Assembly (NCBI GenBank): GCA_963691705.1
Contig: OY829540.1
Span: 816,001-880,000 of the forward strand
Origin: Viola odorata
Taxonomy: Eukaryota; Streptophyta; Magnoliopsida; Malpighiales; Violaceae
Length of the DNA: 64,000 nt
Direction: 5' to 3'
Under the pieces are notes generated by a model that searched no databases, was not told the origin of the DNA, and worked only from the letters and a program-made list of their open reading frames with translations. The position numbers and the translations under genes are program-made. This document shows, piece after piece, positions 1-10,443 of this stretch (position 1 is its first letter; each line of letters begins with the position of its first letter).

Positions 1-105
1 TAGGTGTAAGCTGGTTTTAATGAAGATGGTTGGTTAATTTCTGAAATTATATGCTAATTCCAGTTTTTCTTATATGTGCTGTTTCTTTTTCCCATGAATT
101 TGAAG

Positions 106-960
106 GGGTGGAGGATTTGTATCATTGGAGAATCTTATATTTTTTGCCAAGAAGTATCCGGTTTGTTCCATTTTCTTAAATTATGCAAGTTGTATATTGT
201 TATCGATTGAGCGTCTTTATTTAGAATTTATCAGAATTTCTTTCTTCTTTCCCTTTGAGTTCATTTGATGCCCTCAAAAGACCATGTGTTCAGTAAACTA
301 CTACTGAACCCAGTAATGGATTGTCTGGAGATTTAGTATAAATGATGCTGGTTTGGTTGTTCTTTTGCTGACAAGTATATTGGTTGGTATTTTCATCAGG
401 AGTCTTTTCATAGGTTACTGAACAAAAAGGATGGTATAAGAGCCGAGTGGGAATATCCCTTTGCAGTGGCTGGCATAAACATTTCTTTCACATTGGTGCA
501 AATGTTGGATCTTCAAACAGGTAAGGAGATATAACGTGTGGCAAGTAAATGAGCTGAGAGTGATGCCTTTATTGGGTTTTTAACCTTAGGGAATTTACTG
601 ACACAATTACATGCAGGGAAGCCATCAACAATAGCAGGTATCCGATTTTTGGAACTACTTGCAGAAGATGAAATGGCATTTGACAACCTCTTTTGTGTAG
701 CCTTTCAAATGATGGATGCTCAATGGCTTGCGAAACGGGCTTCGTATATGGAATTTAATGTAATGTGGAATTCAGGTCATATGATATGCTACTACCTGAT
801 TACTTGATACATTATATCTGCATCGCTCATCTTGTTTGATGGTTATTTTAATTTCCAGGATGTTCTGAAGTCCACAAGAGGACAGTTAGAGCGTGAGCTT
901 GCCTTGGAAGATGTTTGTAGTGTGAAAGATTTACCAGCATATAACCTCTTTAGAGGGTGA
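106..960 (+). CDS. ELMO-domain protein, last four exons (5' partial)
   Basis: Four exons join in frame: 106-160, 400-520, 617-759 and 859-960 (stop TGA 958-960). All three introns are GT-AG, and together the exons encode 139 residues. The protein shows the second half of an ELMO/CED-12 domain: GFVSLENLIFFAKKYP, then EWEYPFAVAGINISF, then FDNLFCVAFQMMDAQWLAKR and a C-terminal STRGQLERELALED helix. These are hallmark blocks of plant ELMO-domain proteins. Family knowledge: animal ELMO proteins work with DOCK exchange factors and ELMOD proteins act as GAPs for Arf-type GTPases; several plant ELMOD members shape pollen apertures. Which member this is cannot be told. The 5' exons are outside the window. 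The gene converges on the MATE gene to its right. No stops or broken splice sites are visible, so it is probably functional. Confidence 0.9.
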
Positions 961-1569
961 TAATGATATTGCGACGCGACACAATGTAAGAATAGAATAC
1001 ACATATAAATTCTCTTTTACTTTTCTGGAAATGTTGCATATAATGCTTCAATCTACTCAACAACGGTGTACACGTCAGATTTTATTATTAAAGCTGTTCT
1101 TTCCTAAGCGTGGAATATGAGTTGTCTCGTTTGGGTTGAAGTGCTGTTCATCTCGTACTCTTACCCTGAATCTGATTTCGTATTTGTCAATCTTTTTTCT
1201 TTCATTTTCTGGGGAAATGACAGTGAGCAGCATATATGATCATCGTAACTGGAAGTTATTCAATAACATTTAAAAATACTATAGCTAATCAAGTTGAAAC
1301 CTAAAATTATTTGAAGAAAAAAGAGAGGAGGGGATGGTAATTAATGAACTCTCTGCAGTTGTGCTATATGCATGCACACCTACAACTTAGACGGACATGA
1401 CAGACAAAAACCAATTGCAAAGTGAAAGACTTCCTTATGCATGATTTGGTATTGTGATCGGATTGTCGCCGGCACAGTGAAAGTGATGAGGTAACAAACT
1501 TTGGATGCCGATGCCGATGCCAATCAATTCAAGCTTTCCTGAACGGAGTAGCCCCTACCAGCACCAGAT
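961..1569. other. Convergent intergenic spacer with two 3' UTRs
   Basis: This is AT-rich sequence between the stop codons of the ELMO gene (+) and MATE-1 (-). It must hold both 3' UTRs. No ORF with recognisable similarity or repeat was seen; the short ORF starting near 1505 is a shadow of the MATE 3' end. Confidence 0.6.
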
Positions 1570-3292
1570 TCATCTGAAGGGTGTTATCAATAACCGGTTT
1601 AGCCTCTCTGAAGCTTTTATAACCTGCAGATTGAAGATCCAAACAAAATGTTCCCATCACTTGGATATTTATCAGAGTACCCAGAAATGTGAGTTCAAGT
1701 ATACCTGCTCATCCCAGTCGGTTCGCAAGGTAATGTAACCAAGCACAAGAGATTGCATTACAACTCCAATGATCATTCCAATCCATATACCCTGTTAATT
1801 AGCATTGATTCAAGAGAAGTCAGTGAGCGAAACAAATCTTCGCCGATATCCTACGGTTACCTGCACTTGTAAGTGAGCCACATGTCCTAGAAGAAGGCCT
1901 AGTGGCACCTCAATCACATAGTAGCAGCAGATATTGACATAAGCTACCATCTTTTGTCGGGCAGCACCCACAGCCACCCCTGAAGTAAACAATCAAAATA
2001 GCCATCATATCATCATCATCTATCATGACATTGTTTTTTCCCCCATCTAATTAAGAAACTTATATGAAAGCTATGCCTGAGAGGACTGGCTGAGCACTGT
2101 TGAGCAAAACAGAGAAAGCAAGCAGGACAGAGAGGCTTGACACAGTCTTTGCAACTTCCTCTTGGGACGTAAAGAGGTAAGCAATGCTACGTCCAAATGC
2201 CAGACATAGAATCCAGAAGATGACTCCAATACAAGCTGAAGTGCTTAAGGTGACCTTGATGGAGAATTTGGCAGCTTTTGTGTTCCCTTTTCCCAATTCG
2301 TTCGCAACCCTGACACTGCACAAAGTGAAATCGACACTTGCATCATCATCAGCAGAAGCACTCTTATATAACTGTAAGGGAATGGAAAAAACAAGAAGAT
2401 GTTGAGCCCATCTTTGGTTCAGTCTCAAACCTAACCCCTGCGAAGAACCCAACACATAGCATGAAATCCCAATCTGTGATGTTCAAGCTGCAGCACAGTC
2501 ATTAGATACTGTCAATCAAGTCGTTTCATGGAATGAAGAAATAAAGGAGGAGGGAAGCAGTAGGGCTTTACCAAATGGAGAAGGCAGAAATTTGAGTGGT
2601 GGCATCCTGCATGTACCCAGCCAACAGAACTAGGACTCAATTGTACCACAACTCTAACCTGATTGATCAGTTTATATAATAAAATAATTAAGAATATTGT
2701 TGTAAACTGTAAAGTAACTGCTGCTACTACTGTGGAGATGAATTACGTACACTAGCATGACACCAGAGGATACTGAGAGCTTCAAGACTGGGATCAAATG
2801 AGAGAATGCAGCCGGAGAGAATCCTGTCCAGGTATCAGGACACCACCCCTCAAAAACATACACAAATTCTCCAATGATGATGACCCAGTTCGACAAGATC
2901 ATGGCTGTCATGGCTCCAGGAATTCCGAAGTGGAGTTTGGTGACAATTAGCCATGACAGGAGAATGTGGAGCGCAAAGGACAGGATGGAGAGCCATCCAA
3001 TGATCATATTCTTGAGCTGCGCTTGCAAGTATTTTTGGACGGTCATGTGGATTGCCAGGAAATACATGATCGGGATGAACCAAAGCGCGATTTGACCAGA
3101 AATGGCGGCCACATGAGGTTCCTGACCGAGCAGCTTGAAGATTGGAGCGGAGAAGAGGAAGAAAGGGAGGAGAAGCGTTGCGGTAGCAAGATTGGTGATG
3201 AGCGATCTCTGCAAGTAAATCCCCATCATGTTGTACTGCTTTGCACCGAAAGCTTGTCCGCAAAGTGTGTCGGTTGCACTTGTCATGCCCAG
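1570..3292 (-). pseudogene. MATE-1 (DTX/DETOXIFICATION efflux transporter), exons 2-8
   Basis: Minus-strand exons: 2751-3292, 2572-2658, 2436-2487, 2077-2315, 1861-1979, 1705-1791 and 1570-1623 (stop TGA 1570-1572). They spell a plant MATE antiporter: TDTLCGQAFGAKQYNMMGIY, then KYLQAQLKNMIIGWLS, LELWYN, SVRVANELGKG, AYVNICCYYVI, GIWIGMIIGVVMQ and RTDWDEQ. MATE/DTX proteins have 12 membrane helices and export metabolites or toxins against H+; this one resembles the DTX24-27 type. The lesions point to a dead gene. A TGA at 2637-2639 interrupts LELWYN-VLVLLAGY. The 2436-2487 exon ends in phase 0 at its only GT, while the next exon needs phase 2. The 2077 donor is GC rather than GT. Exon 1 is 38 kb away (41446-41688) and its donor is lost. 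Sequencing error could explain single changes, but not all of them. Confidence 0.88.
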
Positions 3293-3352
3293 CTAATTAT
3301 TGATCGAGCATCATCAGTAAGCAGAAAGATGAAAGATGAATTAGTAGGTAAT

Positions 3353-3955
3353 TGATAACTTGGTGTTATGGGGTAGGGATTATTCCGTCAATAGTCGAGA
3401 TGATGGGATGTCCGAGCCGTCTTACGTGTAACCTGCAAAAAGTCGGAGGGGGCCTCCGACGTAGAGCCTCCGACGATTAAGTTAGAATCGTGGATAGTAC
3501 GAACAAGTGAGAGATATGGGAGAGTTACCAGAGTGATTGTATAAACTTAGTGTAGTGATTTTCTATCCCCCCTCTTCTGGATGGGGGGTGGGGTATTTAT
3601 ACCCTTACCCTTGCTTGGCTTCCTGAGCCTAGTGGGGCCCGGATTTCAGGCTAGGTGTAGCATATGATGAGTGTAATTAATGTAGTCACTTCTTTATTAA
3701 GAGCCATCGCTTCCGCATTGAATGCCTTTTGTTTTGCCTAAGACTTCTTGGCGTCCACTGCCTAAGGCCCTGAGGTCCGCATTAATTGCCATCACTTCCA
3801 CATTAAATGTGCTTTGGGGTGTGATGATTATCTGTGACTTAACATGGTCATCCTTTAGGGAGTACGTAGGTCTGTTTCGATACGTAGGATACCTTCCGTT
3901 CTTGCAATTCTCCCGTTAGCCTCCCCTGTGGGAGGCCTAACGGGAGTATTCTTCC
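3353..3955 (-). repeat. 3' LTR of element K
   Basis: Reads in minus orientation. The sequence from 3720 to 3955 matches 24877-25110 closely, and its end matches the LTR remnant near 42428-42501. A TATA-like TATAAATA reads on the minus strand (plus TATTTATA near 3594-3601). A hairpin GTCGGAG/CTCCGAC lies at about 3444-3463, and a long inverted repeat TCCCGTTAG/CTAACGGGA lies at 3911-3946. The left end TGATAAC abuts the target duplication. Homology to the other LTR stops at 3955, followed by a purine-rich run on the minus strand, so the true LTR start seems deleted. Confidence 0.8.
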
Positions 3956-4170
3956 TTCTCCCCTTTTTTTTTTGTAACGTTTGTGTCTGTTGGATTCGGT
4001 AATGAAGTGTCGCTTTGATTCGCGGGCTCTTGTGTTCTTAAATGCGGTGCAGTTCTCTGGTTGGTACTTTGTGCGGATGACTTTTGACTCCAAGTGTCGA
4101 GTTGTTATTGAAGGGGTACCACGTGTTGCTCCCTTATTTGCTGTTACCACGGCAGGTAAATGATTTTGTT

Positions 4171-4177
4171 TATAAAT
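4171..4177 (+). promoter_or_regulatory. TATA box for K orfC
   Basis: TATAAAT in a T-rich context lies 215 nt upstream of the ATG at 4386. Its position is comparable to TATA boxes ahead of other cassette genes in this window. Confidence 0.5.
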
Positions 4178-4385
4178 TCCATTTCTCTTTTGTTCCTTCT
4201 TTTCTTCTCCTTCTTCGCAAATTTCTCTTTCCTCTTTCGTGCCCGCTCCTTGTTTTTGGATTGTCGTTTCCCCACCAGTTTTTTTGACCGTTCTGTCTTT
4301 TGGGTTTTTTGTTTCTTCGCGAGGTATTTTGCTATTTTCTTTCTTTTATTTTTTGTTGGTGACCTCCTCTAGTATTTTTATAAAT

Positions 4386-6332
4386 ATGTCTGGTACTCGC
4401 TCCTCGCGTCGTCCCGTTAGACCTTTGAGTCAGGCGGAACAGAAAATGGCGAGAACTCCTTCCACTTTTACTGAGTTGGGGCCCTTGTGGAATGAGTTGT
4501 ACGAATTTAAGGTTTGCATTTTTGAGGGGTATTCTGCTTATCCACCTGATCCAGATGTTAGGTTGAATACTATTTTTCCCGATAATCGTAGGATCATGTA
4601 TGCCACCATGTTTCAATATGGCTTCTCGCTTCCCCTCCATGGAACGGTTGTTAGATTGTTAGGTCGTTGTAAGCTAAATCTCGCACAGATAACTCCCCTC
4701 TCATGGATGGTTTTGTATGCCTTTTTAAGAGTTTGTGAGCACAAGCGTATTACAAATCCTCCCGTTGAGTTGTTTCAAATATTCTTTCGTTTGCGCTATC
4801 GGAAGGGTTTTGTATCATTTCACCCACGTTGGGATGATGAAGCAATTGTTCCCTTCTTGAGGAATTTCCATGAGATAGAGGTTTCGATACCGGGATAGAG
4901 AAACCAATTTTTTGTTCTTGACATGCCCACTTCCTTGTGGCGTCCTGATTTTAATCGAGAAATTACTAACGCGGATTGGGGTAGGCCTATCCGTTATTCG
5001 GCCGATCTCAAGAAGGCTTTCGATAGACTGATGGCTCTTAACACTCCCTTTCTCGTTAGGAGGTTGGTTTCGGGTGCCGCTTTCAAGGATTGCCTTATTG
5101 GTGAGCCCCGTTTGCTTCCTTCCCTTTTTGGGTTTTTTTTATCCTTTGACTGTGTTGTTTGTTTGTTTGTTTTTTTTTTTGTAGAAGATGTGGCCAATAG
5201 GGGCGCAACAGTAGAGTCTTCTTCCCAAAGAGTGCCTACCGAACTTGATTCATCCCTTATTTGTTTTTCGAGGGTGAAGTTAGAGGGGTTTGATCTTCCT
5301 TCTTCATCTAAGGGGTCTCCCTGGGTTGAGTCTCAACAAGTAGTACTTTCAGGGATGGATTCAGAGTAAGTTATTTTAGGTGTTGCCGATGAGTGAATGG
5401 ATGCGGAAGATTCTGCCGATTGCCCCGATCTCATTCCTAGGAATGTTCGGTAGCGTCAAAGGGTAGAAGCTGGGGTGGTAGCTGCCGAGGTGCTAGGGAC
5501 TTCTTCAACATTTTTGGTGGGTGGAACGATCGAAACGTCAGTTATTCCACCTAATACCATGGAGCGTAATTTTGTGCCTCCCTCGAATTCAGTGATACCT
5601 TCCGAGGAAGCACCTGTTGTCCCTCGTGAGTTTGTACGGTTACCGTCTCCCTCGACTAACGTGTGTCATCAGGATAGTTCTATCCCACTAGATAGGGAGT
5701 TAGGCCAACCTTCTGTTCCGGTAGATCCCCCATCATTCCTTCATTTTGTTCCGGGTTTGTTGCCTCCTGATGCCTCTTTGAACAACAATCGTCTTTCTGG
5801 TCCACCTCGTGAGTCGGTGGTCTGTCTCTCTACCGTTCAAGGTGGTCCCGCTTCCTATCATTTGGACTTGCGTGATTTTAGTACTTCTGGTATGCGATCC
5901 ATGGGTTTTTCGAAAACAAACGTTCCGGAGTTGGCTTTCCTGGTAGAAGAAATGTTGTGTTCCTCTTCCATTGGGTCCTCTACCCAGCACTTGTCTTTGG
6001 ATGCTCATCATGCTTTGGTTCGTGAGGAGTTGTTTTCCTCCTTTCACGACTTTCAGTTGCTAACAAAATCTGTAGATGCTTATCTTGATAAAGTGGACCA
6101 GTCTTTCGTTGATTCTCAGAAACTTCGTGACGAGAACCATCGTCTCGTCCGATTGTAAGAGGAGACACAACGGAGTTTGGGGAATGCCATCACTAATCTG
6201 GTTGTGATACAAAAGGAGAGGTGTACTAATAGAGCCAAGATTCTCGAGCTGGAAGCCAAGCTAGATGAGCTTGAGACGAAGTTAGCGCATGCGATTTCTA
6301 AGGTTTCCTCTCTTCCACCAGGGTCAGGCTGA
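4386..6332 (+). pseudogene. K orfC: Transposase_28-like antisense cassette gene
   Basis: Exon 1 (4386-5100) starts MSGTRSSRRP and contains the domain FQYGFSLPLHGTVVRLL...LNLAQITPLSW...LYAFLRVCE, then PRWDDE and PTSLWRPDFN. It ends CLIG with donor GTGAGC. Intron 5101-5184 ends in TTTGTAG, and exon 2 resumes in the same phase (phase 1). Exon 2 holds a Ser/Pro-rich linker and a C-terminal coiled coil (ILELEAKLDELETKLAHA), stopping at 6330-6332. The layout matches orfC/orfD of elements I and J and the Pfam 'putative gypsy type transposon' family (family known, function unknown). It lies on the strand opposite to K's gag. In-frame stops at 4896, 5367, 6156 and two between 5390 and 5455 show it is inactive. 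It could equally be called orfD-like. Confidence 0.75.
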
Positions 6333-8131
6333 TTATTTGTTAGGGATCGAGTGATTTTTTAAGTACCAGTTTTTGTATAATTTTTGAGTATCGGACCTCA
6401 TATCATTTTTCTTGTCCTTTGTAAGAATTTTCACTGATTGGTACTTTGTTCCGTTTGATTCCTTGCTTGATATTTTCTTTGACATTGTTTTGCTCTGCCC
6501 GAGATTATCTCGTTGATCTGGGTGCCATTGATTCTCAATCTCTCGAGCCCCTCAAATATTCATTATCACAGCTGTTCTGAGTGATGTATGGTTTCTTCTG
6601 TTGAAATAATAATTACTGCTGCCAAAATGTCACTATTTTTGGGATGTAAGTGTCATTGAGTGTCTAAGTCATAACTATAGCTGTTTTGACGTGGATGATA
6701 AATGTAGTTGTATTTTAACCGTTGGATTTCCGCCACCTATTGCCATGGTGCATTTACTGAGGAGGGTTCTGGCCTATAAATGGGATGTTTTTAGAGACTT
6801 TCATTGCTCATCTCTCTCCCCTTTTTGGGAAAAACTTATTGCTTACTGCTTTAATCATGCTTAGAGCTTTTCTCTTTCATTTCCCCTGGGTTCTCGATAA
6901 ATGGGGAGTCGGTAGCACCCTGTCGTTACAAAACCTCTTGATCATGTTTGATAACCACTTCTGGTTCGAGTCACTGGGTCGTGTTGAACTTGTATTAGAT
7001 ATTCCTGATGGTACACTAGGGGTATGTTACCCTTCATTCGGTGGCTTAAAATCCTTGTTTTCGTATCTCACGGTTGGCGAAGGAAGCGCTATTCCGGATC
7101 ATGTGTGTCTTACTGAGCAGCCGTAAGAAGGTGTTATTATCGATAGCCATCTCCCCGATGGTGGGTGCCCTCTTGCCGGTAGAATTCTTTACTAACGTTC
7201 ATCTTTAGGCGGTTTTCTCTATGGGTATTCTTTCAGAGTCTTCAGTCTCTGATATCTCTAGAAGTTTCCTGAGAAATGCCTTCCTAAGCCGTTCATGAGG
7301 ACCTTCCGTCGCTTATGAATGTCGTTCCATTTTTCTCATTACTTTCCCTGTTATATTTTGGGAGGAGTAACGGTTTGGTTAGGATTGAGGAAAGCTTGGG
7401 GTATAGCCGGGCTGATGTAATGCATCCTCATCCCTCGATGATGGTTGCAACCCCTCAATCTTAGTCGCTTCTTCCCCTCGGTGAAGATTCCAGCCCGTCA
7501 CTTGGGTTGTGACAGAATTTTGGACTGACCATGAAGAGTAGAAGTTTTGCTGATTATGAGGAGTAGAAAATATTTTATTTGTTTTTGCCTTGTTTTATTT
7601 TGTAGATGCCATATGGCTAAGTATTAATGAATCCGGTAGTGTTTGATTTTTTGTGTTATTTACCTTCCCTGCTTTCTTTTGTCTTGTGTTGCCGAGATGA
7701 AACTATCGAATGAGGGTAATGAAAGCCTTGTAACGGATATGATACTCTCTTTTTGGTAACGGAGATGTTTTTATCTAACCTTTCTACCTTCTGGTAGGAT
7801 AACGTATCTTAGATGATCATTGTACCGGTAATTGACTATCAGTTTGACAGATGTATCGTTCAATCCGATATCTAGCCTATCGAATTGTTAGATGTGAGTG
7901 CTTGTTTTGAGTGGACTTTTCGCCTATTCCCTACGGTCGTGTGCTTTTAATGTTCCATCTCTTTGGGTCTTTCCCAACAGTCGTGCCCTTTGAATGGAGT
8001 GTTTCTTTTCTTGGGTACTTAATGCCCTCTGAATTTCTCGCCTTTTCAGGTGCCGCATTTCTTCGGGGTGGTGTGCCTTCATTAATATTTTATTAATTGC
8101 CAGACTTTAGATTTCCCATATCTTCCCTCTC
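6333..8131 (+). other. Spacer between K cassette genes, with one possible small gene
   Basis: Mostly AT-rich sequence without recognisable coding. A TATAAA at 6775-6780 is followed by an open frame ending at 7126. With the first ATG well downstream of the TATA box (about 6857) it would encode about 90 residues (MLRAFLFHFPWVLDKWG...), of no known family. It could be the degenerate equivalent of orfB, but it lacks the PTPPTSP motif, so this is a guess. 7127-8131 shows nothing recognisable. Confidence 0.3.
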
Positions 8132-8138
8132 TATAAAT
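8132..8138 (+). promoter_or_regulatory. TATA box for K orfA
   Basis: TATAAAT lies 50 nt before the ATG at 8188, the same arrangement as ahead of orfA in I, J and M (56-80 nt). Confidence 0.6.
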
Positions 8139-8187
8139 CGCCCATTTTGTTTTTGATTCTGGAGTCTCATTTCAATTTTTTACCGTC

Positions 8188-8559
8188 ATGGATGAGCAGA
8201 CTAAGGGAGAGCTTCTACTCAGCGTTGCCATGGTCAAGCACAATTCCCTCTAGCACATGAACATTTTGCAGCAAATGATTCAAGACACCTTGGTCGACAT
8301 TACTCGCCTAGAAGATATCGTTCATCCGTTGGAGGTTTGAAGGGATTTGACCATCGATGAGGATGACGATGCACTGGATATTGTTACTTCTGTTAGTGCG
8401 TGCCTCACTCATCTTCGTGTTGCCGTCAACATGCTCCAGCACAAGAGGGGTCAACTGGAAGCTTGCTTTAGGAGCGTTGCTGTGATTCCTGTCGAAGCTG
8501 GAGTGGTGGCTACCTCTCTGGGAGATATCCCCCTTGTCCCTGATTCTGGGGATGAGTAG
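8188..8559 (+). pseudogene. K orfA: small helical cassette protein (broken)
   Basis: Begins MDEQTKGELLLSVAMVKHN and stays in one frame to SGDE-stop at 8557-8559 (123 codons), interrupted by TAG at 8251-8253 and TGA at 8338-8340. It is a divergent homologue of orfA in I (40180-40566), J (56411-56794) and M (62949-63332). Shared features are the MDE start, a central block before the LxHL(R/D)V helix, a ML(Q)(H/Q)(K/R)(R/K) block, and a C-terminal VADALREVP/ATSLGDIP segment with an acidic tail. Function unknown; predicted largely helical by eye. It lies antisense to K's gag. In K the order of cassette genes from the LTR (orfC then orfA) is reversed relative to I and J. Confidence 0.65.
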
Positions 8560-8808
8560 TGTGTTTTTTCCCCCATGTAGATGCCGTATGGCCAAAAGTG
8601 AATGAATCGTTCTCTCTTCCCTTTGTTATTCCTTGGGTTCTTTTAATGTTGCGTAGAATGCCTTTAAATTTTTGTACAGATCTTCATGGCGCTTTGTGGT
8701 TCATTTTGGGATGGTAGTATCCTCCTGAAATTTTGATTTCTTCATACGGTAGAATTTTCCGGTAGACATTCCCTTTTGTTACCTGATTCCTCTTCCTCTT
8801 CCTCTTCC
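8560..8808. other. K sequence up to the K/L junction
   Basis: Noncoding T-rich sequence of element K ending in a CTTCCTCTTCC run. Element L gag starts abruptly at about 8809 without an LTR or target duplication, so this is a deletion junction rather than an insertion end. Confidence 0.5.
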
Positions 8809-10422
8809 CGTGGGAGAAATCTACAAACATCTCTTGGCAGCCGGACAGATCGTACCAGTTCCAGCTCAGCCCCAATTGCCTCCTTACCCGAAATGGTATG
8901 ATCTCAACGCAAGATGCGAATACCACGCTGGAACCCCGGGTCACACTCTGGAAAACTGCTTCGCCTTCAAAGCAAAAGTTCATCACTTGATCAAAAGTGG
9001 ATGGGTCTCTTTCGAAGGGTTAGCTAAAGGACCCAAAACATCTACCAACCCTCTCCCTAATCATTCTCAAGGAAATGGAGGGGTAAACACCATCTCAGTA
9101 GGAGAAAGCGACGACCCTTCTTCTTTGGTATCAAGTTGGCCGCAAGATCAACTTTTCCTAGCCTTAGCTCGAGGAGGGTATATACCATATTCGAAAAGCA
9201 ATCCAAGTCATTGTGTGTACTGCAAGGGAAACAATGGTCATGAGATCCAAGGCTGCGAGTTGTTTGCAGGAAAGGTGAGACAACTCTTGGGGTTCGGAGT
9301 AATACAAACCCAGAAAGCGACCTACGAGGAAGGATCCATTAATGCCATCGGAGATGAATTTCCTATCCCGTATTTGCATAACTCCAAAGGAACCCCACCC
9401 TAAGTCATCCAAAAGAAAAGGTCAACTTCGTCATACAAAGGGTTCTCCACGCGCTGCGATGAGGGCGACCGTGAGATTGACACCCTAGGCCAGCCTTCCG
9501 GGAAATTTGGCTATCTTGTTAGGTATTCTGCACTACCCTCCCACTCTAGTGCAGCGTCATTACCATCCTCTTGGGAAACCCCAGATTATGAATTATACCC
9601 TTCACCGACGTGGTCACCTCCCCCGTTTCTTTTGAAGGAAATCTACGCAAGCCTCCTGGTAGACGGGCAGATTACGCCATCCTCACTCTCGCCTCAACTA
9701 ACTCCTTACCCTAGTTGGTATGATCCAAAGGTTAGCTACGAATATCACGCCGGAACCCGAGGACACTCCCTGGAAGACTGTTTCATCTTTAGAGAAAAGG
9801 TTGATCATTTGACCAAACGCGGACGAATCTCTTCCAAAGGTCTAGCAAAAGGTCCTGACGTGGCAACCAGTCCTCTACCGCACCATAATCCTAGGGTGAA
9901 CGATATTTTTTTCGAAGAAATCAACGATTCTCTCCCTTCAGCGAGAGAAGCGCCCAAAGAAGAACTTTTCTTTGTATTGGCTAAAAGTGGAAACCTGCCA
10001 TACCTAGAGAATAATCAGGCCCTAGCCTATTCTGCCAAGGGGAAAGCAAGCACTAAATCCAGGATTGCAGACTTTTTCGGCAGAAAGTCAAGAAACTTAC
10101 AACATTCAGGATCATTCAGACCGAAGGGAAAACCAGAGGAGCAATCAACGCCATCGAGGACAATTCTCCAACACCCTATTCCTTCGAATATGTGGCCCAA
10201 ACAGGGAATACGGCCACAACCCCACGCAAAGTGGTGTTCACATTCGCTGTGAATACTCCTAGCCAAGACTTACACGCGGTCCCATTTAACTACGGATACA
10301 CGGTGGTCACCACTCCTCCTATCGCCGCACCAACAGGGCTAACTGTCGGCGAAACCTCTCATATCGGGGGCATGACCCACACCGGAAGGTGCTACATATC
10401 GGAGGAAGTAGAGAAACAATGA
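8809..10422 (+). pseudogene. L gag C-terminal region with duplicated zinc-knuckle module
   Basis: Two similar blocks are seen. 8810-9403 carries GEIYKHLLAAGQI, PPYPKWYD, CEYHAGTPGHTLENC (CX2HX4HX4C zinc knuckle) and a second knuckle CVYCKGNNGHEIQGC. 9632-10252 carries KEIYASLLVDGQI, TPYPSWYD and YEYHAGTRGHSLEDC, with the first Cys replaced by Tyr, and lacks a good second knuckle. Gag packages element RNA; the knuckles bind RNA. Frames are broken between 9403 and 9632 and after 10252. The gag N-terminal capsid part is absent because the element is truncated on the left. The two blocks are clearly divergent, so the duplication is old or the copy is chimeric. Confidence 0.75.
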
Positions 10423-10443
10423 CAAGCCAAAGGAAAAAATCCT

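Noticed and set aside
2966..3355. Plus-strand ORF opposite MATE exon 2
   Set aside because: The minus strand encodes clear MATE blocks; the plus reading has none.
6785..7126. Confident small gene after the TATA box at 6775
   Set aside because: The first ATG is only a few bases after TATA and no homologue appears in the other elements; kept only as a low-confidence note.
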